Part shown: positions 1 to 11,960 of the stretch, in pieces
Position numbering within the stretch: the stretch's first letter is position 1
Layout of the letters: every line of letters begins with the position of its first letter
Origin: Scatophagus argus
Taxonomy: Eukaryota > Chordata > Actinopteri > Scatophagidae
Assembly: GCF_020382885.2 (NCBI RefSeq)
Contig: NC_058506.1
Location: 10,332,318 to 10,396,317, forward strand
Length of the DNA stretch: 64,000 nucleotides
Direction: 5' to 3'
Notes under the pieces: model-generated
Databases searched by the model: none
The model's input: only the letters and a program-made list of their open reading frames with translations
What the model was told of the DNA's origin: nothing
Position numbers and translations under genes: made by a program

Positions 1-3000
1 GCGGATATATGAGTGCTCGGGTGAATTTAGAAATGCTGTCTGGGCAAATACCCTATCTAGAGCCTGCTTCACACTCAAAGTACATCCCCTCTTATAACAA
101 GAAGCACATTGCCCAAGGCCACATCCACTATACACGCTACCAAAAACCATAACCAGTCTACTCTACTGCAACCAGGCCTGAGCACAGCTTTTGATTTCTA
201 TTTCATGACTCGTGTCACATCCGTTTCTCTGTTGCCCCTCTGGCTCTTTCTCTTCCCTCCTTCATACTTTGGTTGAGTAAGATAATCCACTTTACAACAA
301 GCTAATAAGAAACTGCACCACACTTAAACTGCTTTGTATTAGTGTTTGAATTTTTTGAACTGCCTCATTTAAGAAGCTGATAAGAAGTGAACCAATATGT
401 TGTCACATTATGTCATGAGAGAGCTTATGCCTTTTCAACCTTTGGTTCTTTTCACTTTATGCACTATAAAGCAGAGAGGAACAGTCACTCTGCTTAGCCA
501 CTTTTGTCAACATGCCTCTTAGTATTATTATTATTATTTTTATCAGGGTGAATGGCTGAGAATTCAGCCACGGTCTCCAGTAATGAAATCAAATTCTGTT
601 GTAGAAATGATGAGCAGAGAAAAGCAACATGAGCAATTATCGCACAATTCAAATTGCACAGCAGGGAAAGTCTGGAGTAAGGCTCAGGGGAGGAAATAGC
701 CAATTTACTGCTGTCATACCCTCTCACTTTTTTGTTATCCTTAGGACGTGTGTGTTTAATGCTCCGTCCCCATCATGTGCTTTAGATGTTGTGAGAGAGA
801 GACGTGGAGAAAGGGACGGACACAGGAGGCTGCAGAGCCTGCTGGCTGCTGTGATCATTGAGCAGCACATTGAGCGCTTCTCTCTGCCTGAAATAGTTTT
901 TGCTGATGTTAATGATTTTTTTTTCTCCTATGGCTCATTTTCTTGTGAAATTACACAGCATAAGGGATGTAGGTAAAGTCAAGTCAAGTTTTTGTAGAGG
1001 AAAGATGTTTTATTGTGGTTATACTTTAAAAACACTCATTGTACATAATGTAATAATTGCTGTGATTCAGTCATGACTTCAAACAGCAGACATCCACTGA
1101 CCTCACCGCCCTCAAACACATCAAATCTGAAAATTTCAAGACATATTGCACAAAAATCATCCTTATCACTTGAGGAGGCAGTATAGTCCACTACCCTACA
1201 CTGCTAGACTTGTTTACGTGATGGTTTGTTGACATGAATCTTTGATGGACGCTCAGTATAAAAGCAGAGGTGCACTGGAAGCTAATGAACTATGCTTCAG
1301 AGAGCGCAGGTCCATCACGACTTCAGACTTGGGTTTGATTTTTAGAAGTCAAAGTCGGACTTAAGTGGATGTTGTAAGGTTAGCAGACCTGTAGTGACTG
1401 TTGCCCACCTCAGGGCAGAATGACATCATGCAGGTTTTTGACCACTTTCTTGTAGAGAGTTTGGCTACAGGAAGCAATGAAGTGATTTAGGGAAAGGCCT
1501 GTTAACAAAGCCCTGAAGTCTGACCGCAAACTTAGAAGTTACAAAAAATTAACATATTTGGGCAAAATCTTTACAAAATCTGTTGACATCTGAATATAAG
1601 AAGAGTCCCACGCTGCAGAAGAGACATGTTGATAAATGGAAACATTATCCTGTGACAAGTGTCAGTAATTGCATCCAGTGGGCTCTGGCCTTAATGACTG
1701 AATGTGAGTCTACGTGTATTTTCACATTTCAGTGTTTGTTTATATTTGTAAACTATGTAAAGTAAACATTTACATTAAACATGGCTTGTATTTTTTGACG
1801 AGTTTCAAAGAAAAAAAAAAAGCTTAATCTCCATTCATTCTTTTAAGATGTGAATTTGAATCAAATTAGTTTTTAGTTCATATCTTGAAAATCCATTTAG
1901 GAGATGATGTACTGTTTCATATGCTAACTTTCTTTTAAGGACATACCAAACATGCCAAGTAATTCTGACTGTGATGTGTAACAACTGTGTAATTTTGTGA
2001 CATAGCAGAACAGTGTGCCAATTTGTTGAAAGAAGAATAAAAGTCACATTGGAAATTTTCATGTCTGACAGAAAAAAGTGCCTTTCAATGAGAAAGACTG
2101 CTGTGTATGAACTTTGAATATTTTCATATTTTCATCCTCTGAACACTTGTTCTTTTCACAAGTGCTGCAGGAAATGCCTAATTCATCCTGGTGCAATCTA
2201 GACAGTCGCTGTCAAGTTTAATGTTCAGTGCAGACTGGGGAGTTAATCTCCTTCGTGGAATCTTTAAATACATGCTAAAACATACAGCGTCGATACTATT
2301 TGGACTTTAATGGCTTCAGTTAAAAACAGGGTGGTTTAGAAACTGTAAATAATTCGCTGTTTTCTTCTGGCTCACAGCCAGACTTTACATACTGGGCCAG
2401 AACTCTCGTATTTATAATTAAACGTCTGACTGATGGAGGTGATTACAGGGTCTTGGGGCTTCTACATCCAAACTGACACCACTGTGGCAGGAACAAGTTA
2501 CAGTGGAATGATTTTGAGTAAAAAAACAGAGACAGTAATGGAAACTGGTATTGGTCCCATACTTTAATTACAAAAAGTACAGCATGAGGGCACTAGCCCT
2601 TTGTGTTCTTTTTCTGTCCAAATTCAATCAGCTGTCTGCAAAGTTAAGTTGAGCTTTATTAAACTCCCTGGGGATAAATTATCTTCTGCATTTTAACCAT
2701 CCTAAGTATTTAGAAGAGGTTGGTAGCCACCAATTTCTGAGGCCAAATATAACCCCACATCAATGGTTTACATGTTTTAACCCATTTGCTTCTTAAATCA
2801 CACCTTAAATCTTTTTCCAACAGTGGTGTGACTGCCGCTGTCAGAAAGAACTTTTTTCCCGTTTAAGTTTTATGGGTTTCTATTAATTTCTCTGAGTTAA
2901 AATCAATCATGAAAGCCTTGAAACGTGCTTGAGCTTGAGTTTTAATCTTCACTTAAACTAACACTGAAAACAGGCCTTCTTCACAGTAGACATTTTGAGA

Positions 3001-3452
3001 TGTCATAGTAGTAAAGCCCAAATGTTATTACTAACATTAATGATGGTTCTGTGCAACTCTATCCACTCCAAAAAGGCCTGTTGATGTTGCCTTGATGTTC
3101 ATGTTAAAGACTGCAGAACTTAACTGTGGTCCGAAGAGTTTGCTAATTGATATCTGTGCTACTGCCTTTATAGTAGAATTTTTCCGATGGCACTTTCCTG
3201 TTTAAGGTGCTTTTTATGCCTGTGTCTGTGTGCTGATACGTGCATACATTGAGGCAGCTTCTTCAAATTTGGCACAAGCATCCTCTGTGATTATTATTAT
3301 TATTATGATTGGAATTTGGTGGTGAAAGGTCAACATCAAGGTGACCTGGTAAAACATTTTTCAGTCATAACTCAAGAATTCACATGTTGTTTATAAAATA
3401 AATTCCACAAATATCTAATAGGATAAAATGATGAAGTGATGACATTTTATAA

Positions 3453-3483
3453 TTAAGGTTAGGTTAGGTTTAGGTTTAGGTTA
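3453..3483 (+). repeat. Degenerate telomere-like tract
   Basis: Tandem TTAGGT and TTTAGG units run for about 30 bases. They resemble vertebrate TTAGGG repeats but are not exact. It is probably a chance or decayed short tandem repeat rather than an interstitial telomere. Confidence 0.4.
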
Positions 3484-3662
3484 AAGTTCATCTTCACTGT
3501 GACATCATAATGTGTTCTGTCCATTGTTATAGAGCATTGAAAACTGACTGCACAGATCGTCTGGTCTGCCAGGTTGAAGATGTGGGTGAAGCAGCCACAT
3601 TTTAGCATTTGTAGCTTCTTTGCAGCAACAACCATATGTAAAGCATTGTGATCCACCACAGA

Positions 3663-3665
<3 letters not shown>

Positions 3666-3697
<32 letters not shown>
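3666..3697 (+). repeat. Poly(T) run, 32 bases
   Basis: An uninterrupted run of 32 T. Read on the minus strand it is poly(A), so it could be the tail of a retroposed sequence, but I do not recognise any source sequence beside it. Runs of this length also invite assembly length error. Confidence 0.9.
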
Positions 3698-3700
<3 letters not shown>

Positions 3701-4225
3701 GATATTGAGTTTCAGGTGATAGTCACTGCACCATGTAAGGAGGCTCTCTATCAGTCACAACAGACAGTGTATCTGTCAGTGCAGACTCTGAACTACAACA
3801 TGTAAACTGCAACTTGATATCTTTTGAACTTATTTAGCACCACTCTTGCATCTGACAGTTTTTCTACAGATGATGCCTTCAGGTGCCAGTCTAATTTTCG
3901 ACTGCATGGTGAAAACTATAGAGAAATTTCAGCATTTTGAGCACAGCGATAAATCATTCTGTCACCACTGTGACAGTCATTAATTCTGACTGCTGAGTTT
4001 TGTAAGTTAAGTTAAAGGGAAATTATTGTAATTAGGCAACTGATGCTGTTTCAAGTGCATACCAACTGAATTTCAGGGTCTGCTGACATTAATGGAAACC
4101 AGCTGCTGCATGGAACAGCGAATGCATTCGAAATAGAAAATCAAAAAATGTACTGTATGGATTTGAAATTGATCAGCAGTAGCATACTACTGGCTGAGCA
4201 TTTTTAATTTGGGTTGTGAGAAAAA

Positions 4226-4337
4226 GGAGCAGACACTGGAGAGAACAACTGCATGCACAGCACAGCTCTGTTTGGGTTCAAGCTCAGGACCTTCTTTCTG
4301 TGAGGCTACTGTAATCACAACTGAGCCGCAGTGCCTC
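4226..4337 (+). repeat. Dispersed fish repeat fragment with tRNA B-box-like core
   Basis: The stretch around 4,272-4,330 reads like a diverged copy of a repeat seen throughout fish genomes: a GGTTCAAGCTC-type box, then AGGACCTTCTT, CTGTGAGGC and a tail ending CTGAGCCGCAGTGCC. The first box resembles an RNA polymerase III B box, which suggests SINE ancestry. Both ends are hard to place and no target-site duplication is visible. The assignment rests on recalled family resemblance, not on a search. Confidence 0.5.
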
Positions 4338-7300
4338 CCCAGGAGGCACTTGAGCTTCCTAATATCCCAGCACCGTCCTCATAACATATATATAGAAGAT
4401 AAGCATTATGTTAATGTGGTTAATAATTAAGTAAATCAGTGCATTCTTTTGCAGATAATCCTATGCCAACATACAGTACTTGTCACATATTGCATAGAAT
4501 GTATTAATATGAACTCAGGCATGAACTCAAAATCTTAAAGCACTGAGGAAAATTGGGCTTTCTTATTAATATGATAATTTGTGCAGCTAGAAACTCTGCA
4601 GTCTAATCAGATCACCCATTTAGTTTCTCTCCTGCTTCCTAATATTGTGTGCTGTTCTTGTGTTTTGTCATGAATTTGTCTCCACACAAACACAGAAACA
4701 TGTGACATTGGATAAACATAAAAAAAAATACTTAAAAAGTTATCAAGAACACAAATCTTGAATACAGTCCAAAAATTTCAGCCTTCGTGCCAAAATGATG
4801 TAAGATGCCTATGAGAGTTGACAAAGAAGTAGAGGTATTTAGAAACAGACAGTGCTTAACAATGTAATGAGCTCATCCAGTGATGGATCCACGCATCTTC
4901 AGATCTCCAAATTTGGAGATGTATGGTTATCACTGGACAAGAAGGGTATGAACAGTTGCGATCTGAAAAGTAACTTGTGACTAAATCTGTCAGGAAAATT
5001 AAGTAGAATAAAAATATATATAAAAATATAACTTTCCCAGTGTTTTGTTGTCCCTGTTCCAAATAGTTGGAAGTGTGCTGATGAAACCTGAAAATAACAA
5101 AAAATCAATTTAGTCGACTCACAAAAACATTAAACTTATCGGCTGTACGTGTGTCAGAACAGATGAACAAATGATCACATTCTGATTTATGTTTCAGACG
5201 GTGTCGCAGCTTTTTTAGGAATTGGAGATGTAACTGATTTTCAGCAAATCCTCGTTACGTGTCTGCAGGATTTCATCATCAGAAAGCACAACTGTGGGTG
5301 TCTTCACTGATAAACACACCTTGAACTAATCAGTGAAAGCAAGTGCTGTGCTATTGCTGTTATTGAAAGAGCCTCATTTCAGCTCTGCCCTGCAACCGTC
5401 ATGCTTGTATTTTTGGATATTTTTCACTGTAGTAGAACAGGCCTCACATTAATGGTAGTCATTGTTCCTTTCTGTGCATGTTCGACATTTTCTGTTACCG
5501 TGATGTGCTGCAAATGGACTTCAGGCTTTTAGTTCCCAGAGTGGTGCTTGCTAAAGGTCCCCAGCATTGCTTTTACACAAAGGTGCATTTTGTAATAGTG
5601 GTCTGAGAGCAACAGCTGAATGTTCTTTTTTGATAGTGACCTCTTAGATTATTTATATAGTTCAACATTTTGGAAACATTTTTGGAAAATTTCTGTTTTT
5701 TTAATTTTTCCTCTGCTTTCTTTTGTGTGCCCAAATTGCCTTGTGAATCATTATTGTGGTAATTTTCTGAACCAGAACGTCTCACCTGACACTTTACCTC
5801 CCACAATTTCACAGAGCTTGTGCCCCTGCTGACTCTTGACTGCCACATGCAGAGAGCCAACATGGCTGCTGAGACTTCTGTGCAAATCTTTCAACAATTC
5901 AGACTCTTTGTGTGTGACTCAGGGGAATTGAAAGGAAATGAAAACTTTTTCGCTTCTACTTGATGAAATGCTCAAATTAACATTAATAGCATTTTCAAGT
6001 ATATTATGACTTTGAATTTGGCCAATTGTTCATGATTACATTCTCAAATCCTTATCTTTCAAAAAATACAAAACAACATTTTGTATCCTATCCTTGAAAC
6101 TTTCTGTAGAAATAAAAACAACACCTGTAGTACCCGTGGAGCAGATTTCCGTCACATCAACAAAGGTGATGATGGTATGCAATTATTTTCATCCATGTGT
6201 GGGAAATCTTGATTGTAATGTGCTCTGACATTTTGCAAAGTAAACAGGCCTACTTTCAGTTTATGGTGATTGCATGTGAGAAAGAGAGAAAGTCCTCCTG
6301 ACGTGAATCTGTCAGTGGAGATGATCTAAAGCTCTGTATAACCACCATTTTTCACCAGTCAGGGTAAAAGTATTAACACGAAGAAACTGCAGCCGCCCAA
6401 ATTACCTGTCAATTACAGAAACAAGGGGGGAACTGAGGACATAAATAAATAAGAAAAAGATCATAAATAAGAAAACATTTTAATAATCCACAACTTCATT
6501 TTCTTTTGTAGGATTTTATTGTTCTGCGCAGGTATATGACAAGAATCTGTAACCCGTTGTCAAGTTTCAAGTTCATAAGGGATCTTATTTAATACATTCA
6601 AACGCTAATCAAACAGTTATATCCATACCGCAGGTCGTATACTGCAAGTCTGTATGCTTTTACCTCAGATGTAACAATAAGATGATCTTGTTGTGTTGTT
6701 AGGTGTCTAATGTTTCAGCTGAACAGAGGCCATATTTTCTATTAGTTCATCCTCATCTCTGCCAGCTGAATGTGTTCATCTCATTCTGTCTTTTCATTAT
6801 CCACGTGGCTCTCAGGTCTGAATGACTGAGTTGTCACAGAGCACTTTATCTTATTACAGCAGTGAAAGAAGCCTCAGCAACAGCAGCAGTGGTGGAACAG
6901 GGCTGTCAAGACAGCCGTGTAATGTCCATTACATTAATCTAAGGCTTTTGGTGTTTGATAATTTCAGGATGATGAGCTTAATTAGATATTGTTTGTTGTT
7001 TGGCACTGAAACATGATAAATCAGGTGCTACAGAGGGAACAAAAGTCTTTTAATCTCAGCATTTCCCTTCATGAATTGTAAATGAGTCTCATTGTGTTTG
7101 GTATTCTTTGCGTTGTTGGGACACAGATATGTTTATGTATATGAGTCTGCCGTGGGAGGCTCCTTTCACCTGAGGAACATATCAAACCATTATGTTGCTG
7201 AGTTACAGTAATGATCAGGTTAATAGTTACAGTCATAATGTTTGTGATTCTGCATTGTGGAGAGAAGCACTGTGGAGAATTAGCATAATGTCAATTGCAA

Positions 7301-7579
7301 TGTCCTCATTAAATCATCGTGTGAGTGTGTGTGTGTGTGTGTGTGCATGACTTTAAACATCAAACCAACCATCATGACATTTCTGTGTCTTCCCACTTCC
7401 CCTAATTGTCAAAATTAAATTCATATACATGTTGGTATTATGTTTGGTATTTATTTGTATAAAGGGACTGACTTGTGCAGATAACATAGTATGTATGACA
7501 ATTTGACAAATATGTGTTCTTGCTGTCTAGCAGACCATCAGATGATACATTGACACCCCCCTCATGTTTGCATGATTTG
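4338..7579. other. Gene-free AT-rich DNA
   Basis: No supported exon. The block contains a GT microsatellite at 7,325-7,345. The 6,830-7,090 stretch is rich in TTAAT, ATTA and AATTAG cores like those in vertebrate non-coding enhancers; that is composition only and I do not claim conservation. Everything else looks like ordinary AT-rich spacer. Confidence 0.5.
7325..7345 (+). repeat. (GT)n microsatellite
   Basis: About ten perfect GT units inside AT-rich spacer. It is short and probably polymorphic, and no function is suggested. Confidence 0.9.
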
Positions 7580-7645
7580 AATAGAGCCAGTCGCTAGTTA
7601 CCTTAGCTTAGCATAAAAATTAGAAACAGAGGGAAACAACTCTAC
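7580..7645 (+). repeat. Dispersed fish repeat fragment (TTAGCTTAGCATAAA type)
   Basis: The order AGAGCCAG, CTTAGCTTAGCATAAA, GAAACAGAGGGAAACA matches the core of a short interspersed element common in percomorph fish, in which a similar string pairs with an inverted GCTAAGCTAA half elsewhere in the unit. Only a fragment is evident. The family name is not certain to me and no terminal repeat can be fixed. Confidence 0.45.
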
Positions 7646-10191
7646 ACAAACATCATAATTTCTATCAGTGTCCATTATTTACCTCTACTGGCCCTTTATG
7701 CAGCCTCTCAGTTCATTCTGAAACAAGCCTTTAGTTTTATTAAAGCCACTCTCCCTAAAAGCCCACTTTCTTAACAGTTAGCAATTCGCTTAGAAACAAG
7801 CTATTTGTCCATTAAGAAACAATGTAAATGAGTTAGGACAGCTGGACAGCAGAGGGAAAACCAAAAAACATCTTCCTCCCAAAATACAATCCAGGTCACA
7901 GCAGCAGTAAATCACCTCGGTATGAACAGACAGACTGTCTGGATGGTGGATGGGGTATATATCTCTACGGTGTGCTGTGCCTGGAGCAGATGGCCGACAA
8001 AGAAACGCTCATCGCAAAAGTAGAAAAAAAAAAAGCCCAGTATTCACAGCAGTGTGAAGGCTGAGCTTTTCACATACATTTACCTCATAATTTCAAAATT
8101 TAGTCATGTTTAATATGCACATCCAACATTGTAACTTTAAATATGACAGATATAAAGGGAAGGCATAACAAAAACCATTTAAAGCTGTTTGTTAAATCTG
8201 TACAAAAACTGAAATGTAAAAAGATTATGAAACAGTCTGAAACAAGCCAAGGAGTCAACTGTAGACCAAGAATTACTTGCACAAACCGGTCATAAAACCA
8301 GAAGTTCTTGGTTACACTAAAGTTTTTGTTGTTGCTGTCCCAAAATGACATCAGGAACACCAGGCAGTTTACATAAAATGCTTTAAGCTGTCATTTACGT
8401 CTGAGACTCTGCACTGATTTTTATTTGACAAACACCACTTCTCCACTTGCCTCTGTTGTAATGAATGATTCTCTCTGCAAACACAAACATATGCGGTGAT
8501 TGCCTGAATGTTCTGTACAATGACAAAAAAGAATCCTATCTTATCTTAAATGTCTGAACAAGTGACAATTTTTACAATTTCTTCCATATGGAAAGTGCTA
8601 ACCCTCACTGTAGTATATAAACACTGCCCTACAGTGATACACATCCACTGCTAAATATCCAGTTTGACTGTGCTGCAACGCTTGCAAAGCCTGCCAGGCT
8701 GTAATACACTGCTGCTAAAGTCAACACATTTTGTGAAATGAGCTTCCTGAGAACTCTAAAATGCAGATTTTGTTTTGTGGACACAAATTTATGTGAACAT
8801 TGTGTTCAACTGCCATGGAAGGATTATGTGATGATGCCATAAATTGGACTTTGTGATAATAGTACATTTATAAGCTAAGGGCCAATCTGATTTTATTGAG
8901 CATATAGGCTATAGCTGCAATGATACAGGTCATTGAGTCTATGATGTACTGGATAGTTTTCAGTGATGTCAGCAGGAAATTGGTAGCTATATGTGGAAGG
9001 TTTTTTGCAAAGGATCCAGGATGTCTTGATATCTCTCTATGGGAAGAACAAAGTGACTTTTATGTCTTGGCTTGTGAGCAGATATAAAGATGGTACCTGA
9101 TCACATTCTGATACAGAAAGGCTGCTCTCATGCAGATGGAGACTATCATTCTCTATAGCTCAGTTCAGCCTCTGACCCTGCTTTGCTTAAAAGTGTCCTT
9201 TGACGAGCCTCACTGCTTCCTCACTGGCCATTTCCTTTCCCAGACGGCCCTATAACCCATGTTGCACCTGCCCTACAATAACACATCACGTTTAAGCTCT
9301 CACTATGCCTGTTGCCTGTTTCTCCTTGTTTTCATTTGCATCCTGCTGAAACAGCCCTGCAGCACTTTAATACTATCAATTTCACGTCACATTTTACCTT
9401 TTTACACTTAAACTTTTCAATCAGTTTATCTCCCAAGTCAACACAAAGCCACACTTGGAGGGCCTTAACTTCTAAACTTGCCGTTTAGTGTTTAAACTTG
9501 CACTTTGTAATCTCCCTAAACTCTTGCTGGGCTTCTGCAGTGAAGAAATCCAAATGCCAGATAGTGGCCATCTAAATCTATTTCGGCCCCCTAAGTGAGA
9601 GACTTGATTTAATAAAGCTGAATTCATTGAATTTACAATTCTCTCCCTCTATGCTGACTGTGCTCATCTTTATCACAAGAGACCAAACTGTCACAGATAA
9701 ATATTTTTCTTAAGAAGTATTCAGAGCTTTCTTGGTACTTTTAAGATTCCTTTATTCATACTTAATCAGAACAGAATACTCTAATATTTGTATTTAAACT
9801 GCAGGTTCACAAGTTGACATAAATTATACATGTAATATGAATATGAATGCATGAACCCCCACTTTCTCAGCATGTAGAATTATACAACCTATATGACAAC
9901 ACTGCAGCAACTATATTCCACACTCTGGATTGGTCCCCTCACTAATACAGGCACATTTGACAGACCTTACACCATTAAGCATGCATTATAAACATGGACA
10001 TGGAGGTTTAAAACAATGAGTAATGAGTATTCCAAACCTGCCCTCACGCATCTGTCAAAGCTGATACAGTACCTCAGGTGACATTTCAAACACCCACTGT
10101 TCAGACTGTTGATGAGTGATGATGAGTCATTTCATTTTTGTTGGGTCCTTGTCAGGCCACTATAATTAAGGTAAGAGGCCCCGAGCTCCAT

Positions 10192-10192
<1 letters not shown>

Positions 10193-10251
<59 letters not shown>
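10193..10251 (+). repeat. Compound (AC)17(AG)12 microsatellite
   Basis: Seventeen AC units pass directly into about twelve AG units with no interruption. Compound dinucleotide arrays like this are typical of teleost intergenic DNA and are usually highly polymorphic. Confidence 0.95.
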
Positions 10252-11874
10252 ATCCTGAAAGACCAGTCCATTTATACAGGACCACTTATTTTCTTTTGTT
10301 TATTTTGTGTGTGAACAGCCTGAAGTGCAAGAGGCTTTTCACTCAATCATCCATTCAGCTTCTGTTTTACAATTACATTTACAGTTACATTTTTAATATA
10401 TTTTAAATGTGAAATGTTTAGTTTTTTGTTCCTTTCGAACTTCAGCATTAATTAATCCAGTAGCTCTTCATGTTGAAGAAGATATAATAAACTAACAAAA
10501 GAAAGTGGAAAATAATTAAAACTAAAAGTTTTATTTTTAAAAAAACATGTTAAAAAATAATGTGCAATAATCTGTTCTGTTGTCCTGAAAGAAATATTGA
10601 CTTAGAAAAAAAATAAAGAAAATCTAAATAATATATTATGCTGGAAACCACATTTAAAAATATAATGTGTATATAATAAACAATACAAAAAGCAATAAGC
10701 AATAATTATGTAATAATTAAACTGAAAATATGTGACACACTTTGTAAAATTATAAATTGCTGACAAATAACTTAATCGCCAAAAGTTTTTGGTGTGTATA
10801 TATTTATTTTTTGTTCTTCCAGTGGCATTTAAATGCATTTCTGTCTGGTATATTAGATACGACTTTACAATCTCTGAGGTCAAATTACATTTATGGTTGT
10901 TCGTTTGTTGGCATAAGACTCTGAAAGTGGTCTCAGCTTTGAATACTGACCGACTGCAGAGTCTGCATAGAAATATCTGGATGCAGAAATGACAGATAAG
11001 ATTACAGGCAAGCCCAGGATATAACACAGGCAGGGAGAGGAAGGCAGCTAGGGGGGGAAGAGCCTCAGCCAAAACACAGCTGCTGGCTGAATAAGTAAAA
11101 CCACCTAGAGGAGGAACAGAATGATGAGAAGAAGGAAGACATAGGAGCAGTTCCCACAGACTATCAAACACCAAGACTAAAAAACAGGCATAAGGAAGAT
11201 GTATGAGAGCTTCAACAGACACATTCACTCTCTTCTTTTTAATTTAATTTTTTTTTTTGCAAGAGGGAGAAGACAATGCACTCCTCCACACCTGTGAGGA
11301 AGTGTGTGTGAAGACGGAGTTAAAAAGCACTGGGAAAAACGACTGCCTTGGTTCATTTCCCTCTAATGATCAGACAACAGCCGCAGTAATATTCAAAAAG
11401 CAGGAAGAAGAGGGATTGAGAGTATGTGAAGTAACGGCTTTTGGAGGGGGGTGTTTGTTGATTGGGTGTAGGGTGGATGAAATGTTTCTGTGAAAGAGCA
11501 CATAGTGAGAGACACAAGGCAACAGATGGAGAGAAGAGGCCCAGAGAGGCTGACAGCAGTGGTGCACCAGAGAGAGAAGGTGGCAGGGGGTGAAGCCCTG
11601 TGTCCACTGAGTAACCATTAGAACCTTATCAGGTGAAGCAATCGTGCCACAAAATTAGCTCTGAGGCAATGTGTTGATATGTATGGGTCTGTTAATCTCG
11701 AGGTGGTGATTTCGCATGTGTTCTGATGCAAAAGCAATTTTGATTTAATATTATAACAGTAATTGTGCCTATTTACCTATTGCATTTTGTACCAAGAGAA
11801 AGTATGTCATTATGCTCCATCATTTGCCAATTTCCACACTCCATGACAATGTACAAGCATAATGTGTCTCTTTG

Positions 11875-11960
11875 AAGAGAGGGGAGATAGAGAGAGCAAG
11901 GGAGGGGAGAAGGAGGAGGAGAAAGAGGAGGAGGGGGAGGAGGAAAATGAAGATGAAGTG
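11875..11960 (+). repeat. Purine-rich (GA/GGA) tract
   Basis: About 85 bases that are almost only A and G on the plus strand, with GAGG and GGA units. It produces long acidic or serine-rich frames on the two strands that should not be read as genes. Mirror-symmetric purine tracts can form triplex DNA, but no clear mirror is present. Confidence 0.7.

Larger units (their letters stand above)
1..4225. other. Gene-free AT-rich DNA, left edge of the desert
   Basis: I see no exon here that I can support. The open frames are short, lack splice context and have no recognisable motif. The block holds a telomere-like tract near 3,453 and a long T run at 3,666, both listed separately. The rest is unique-looking AT-rich sequence. 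It could be intergenic or part of a long intron of a gene outside the window; the sequence does not decide. Confidence 0.6.

Noticed and set aside
10602-11228. A 208-codon minus-strand open frame, the longest in the desert
   Set aside because: It is a hydrophobic, Phe/Tyr/Cys-rich frame driven by AT-rich sequence, with no motif or splice context, and the plus strand over the same bases is equally unremarkable.
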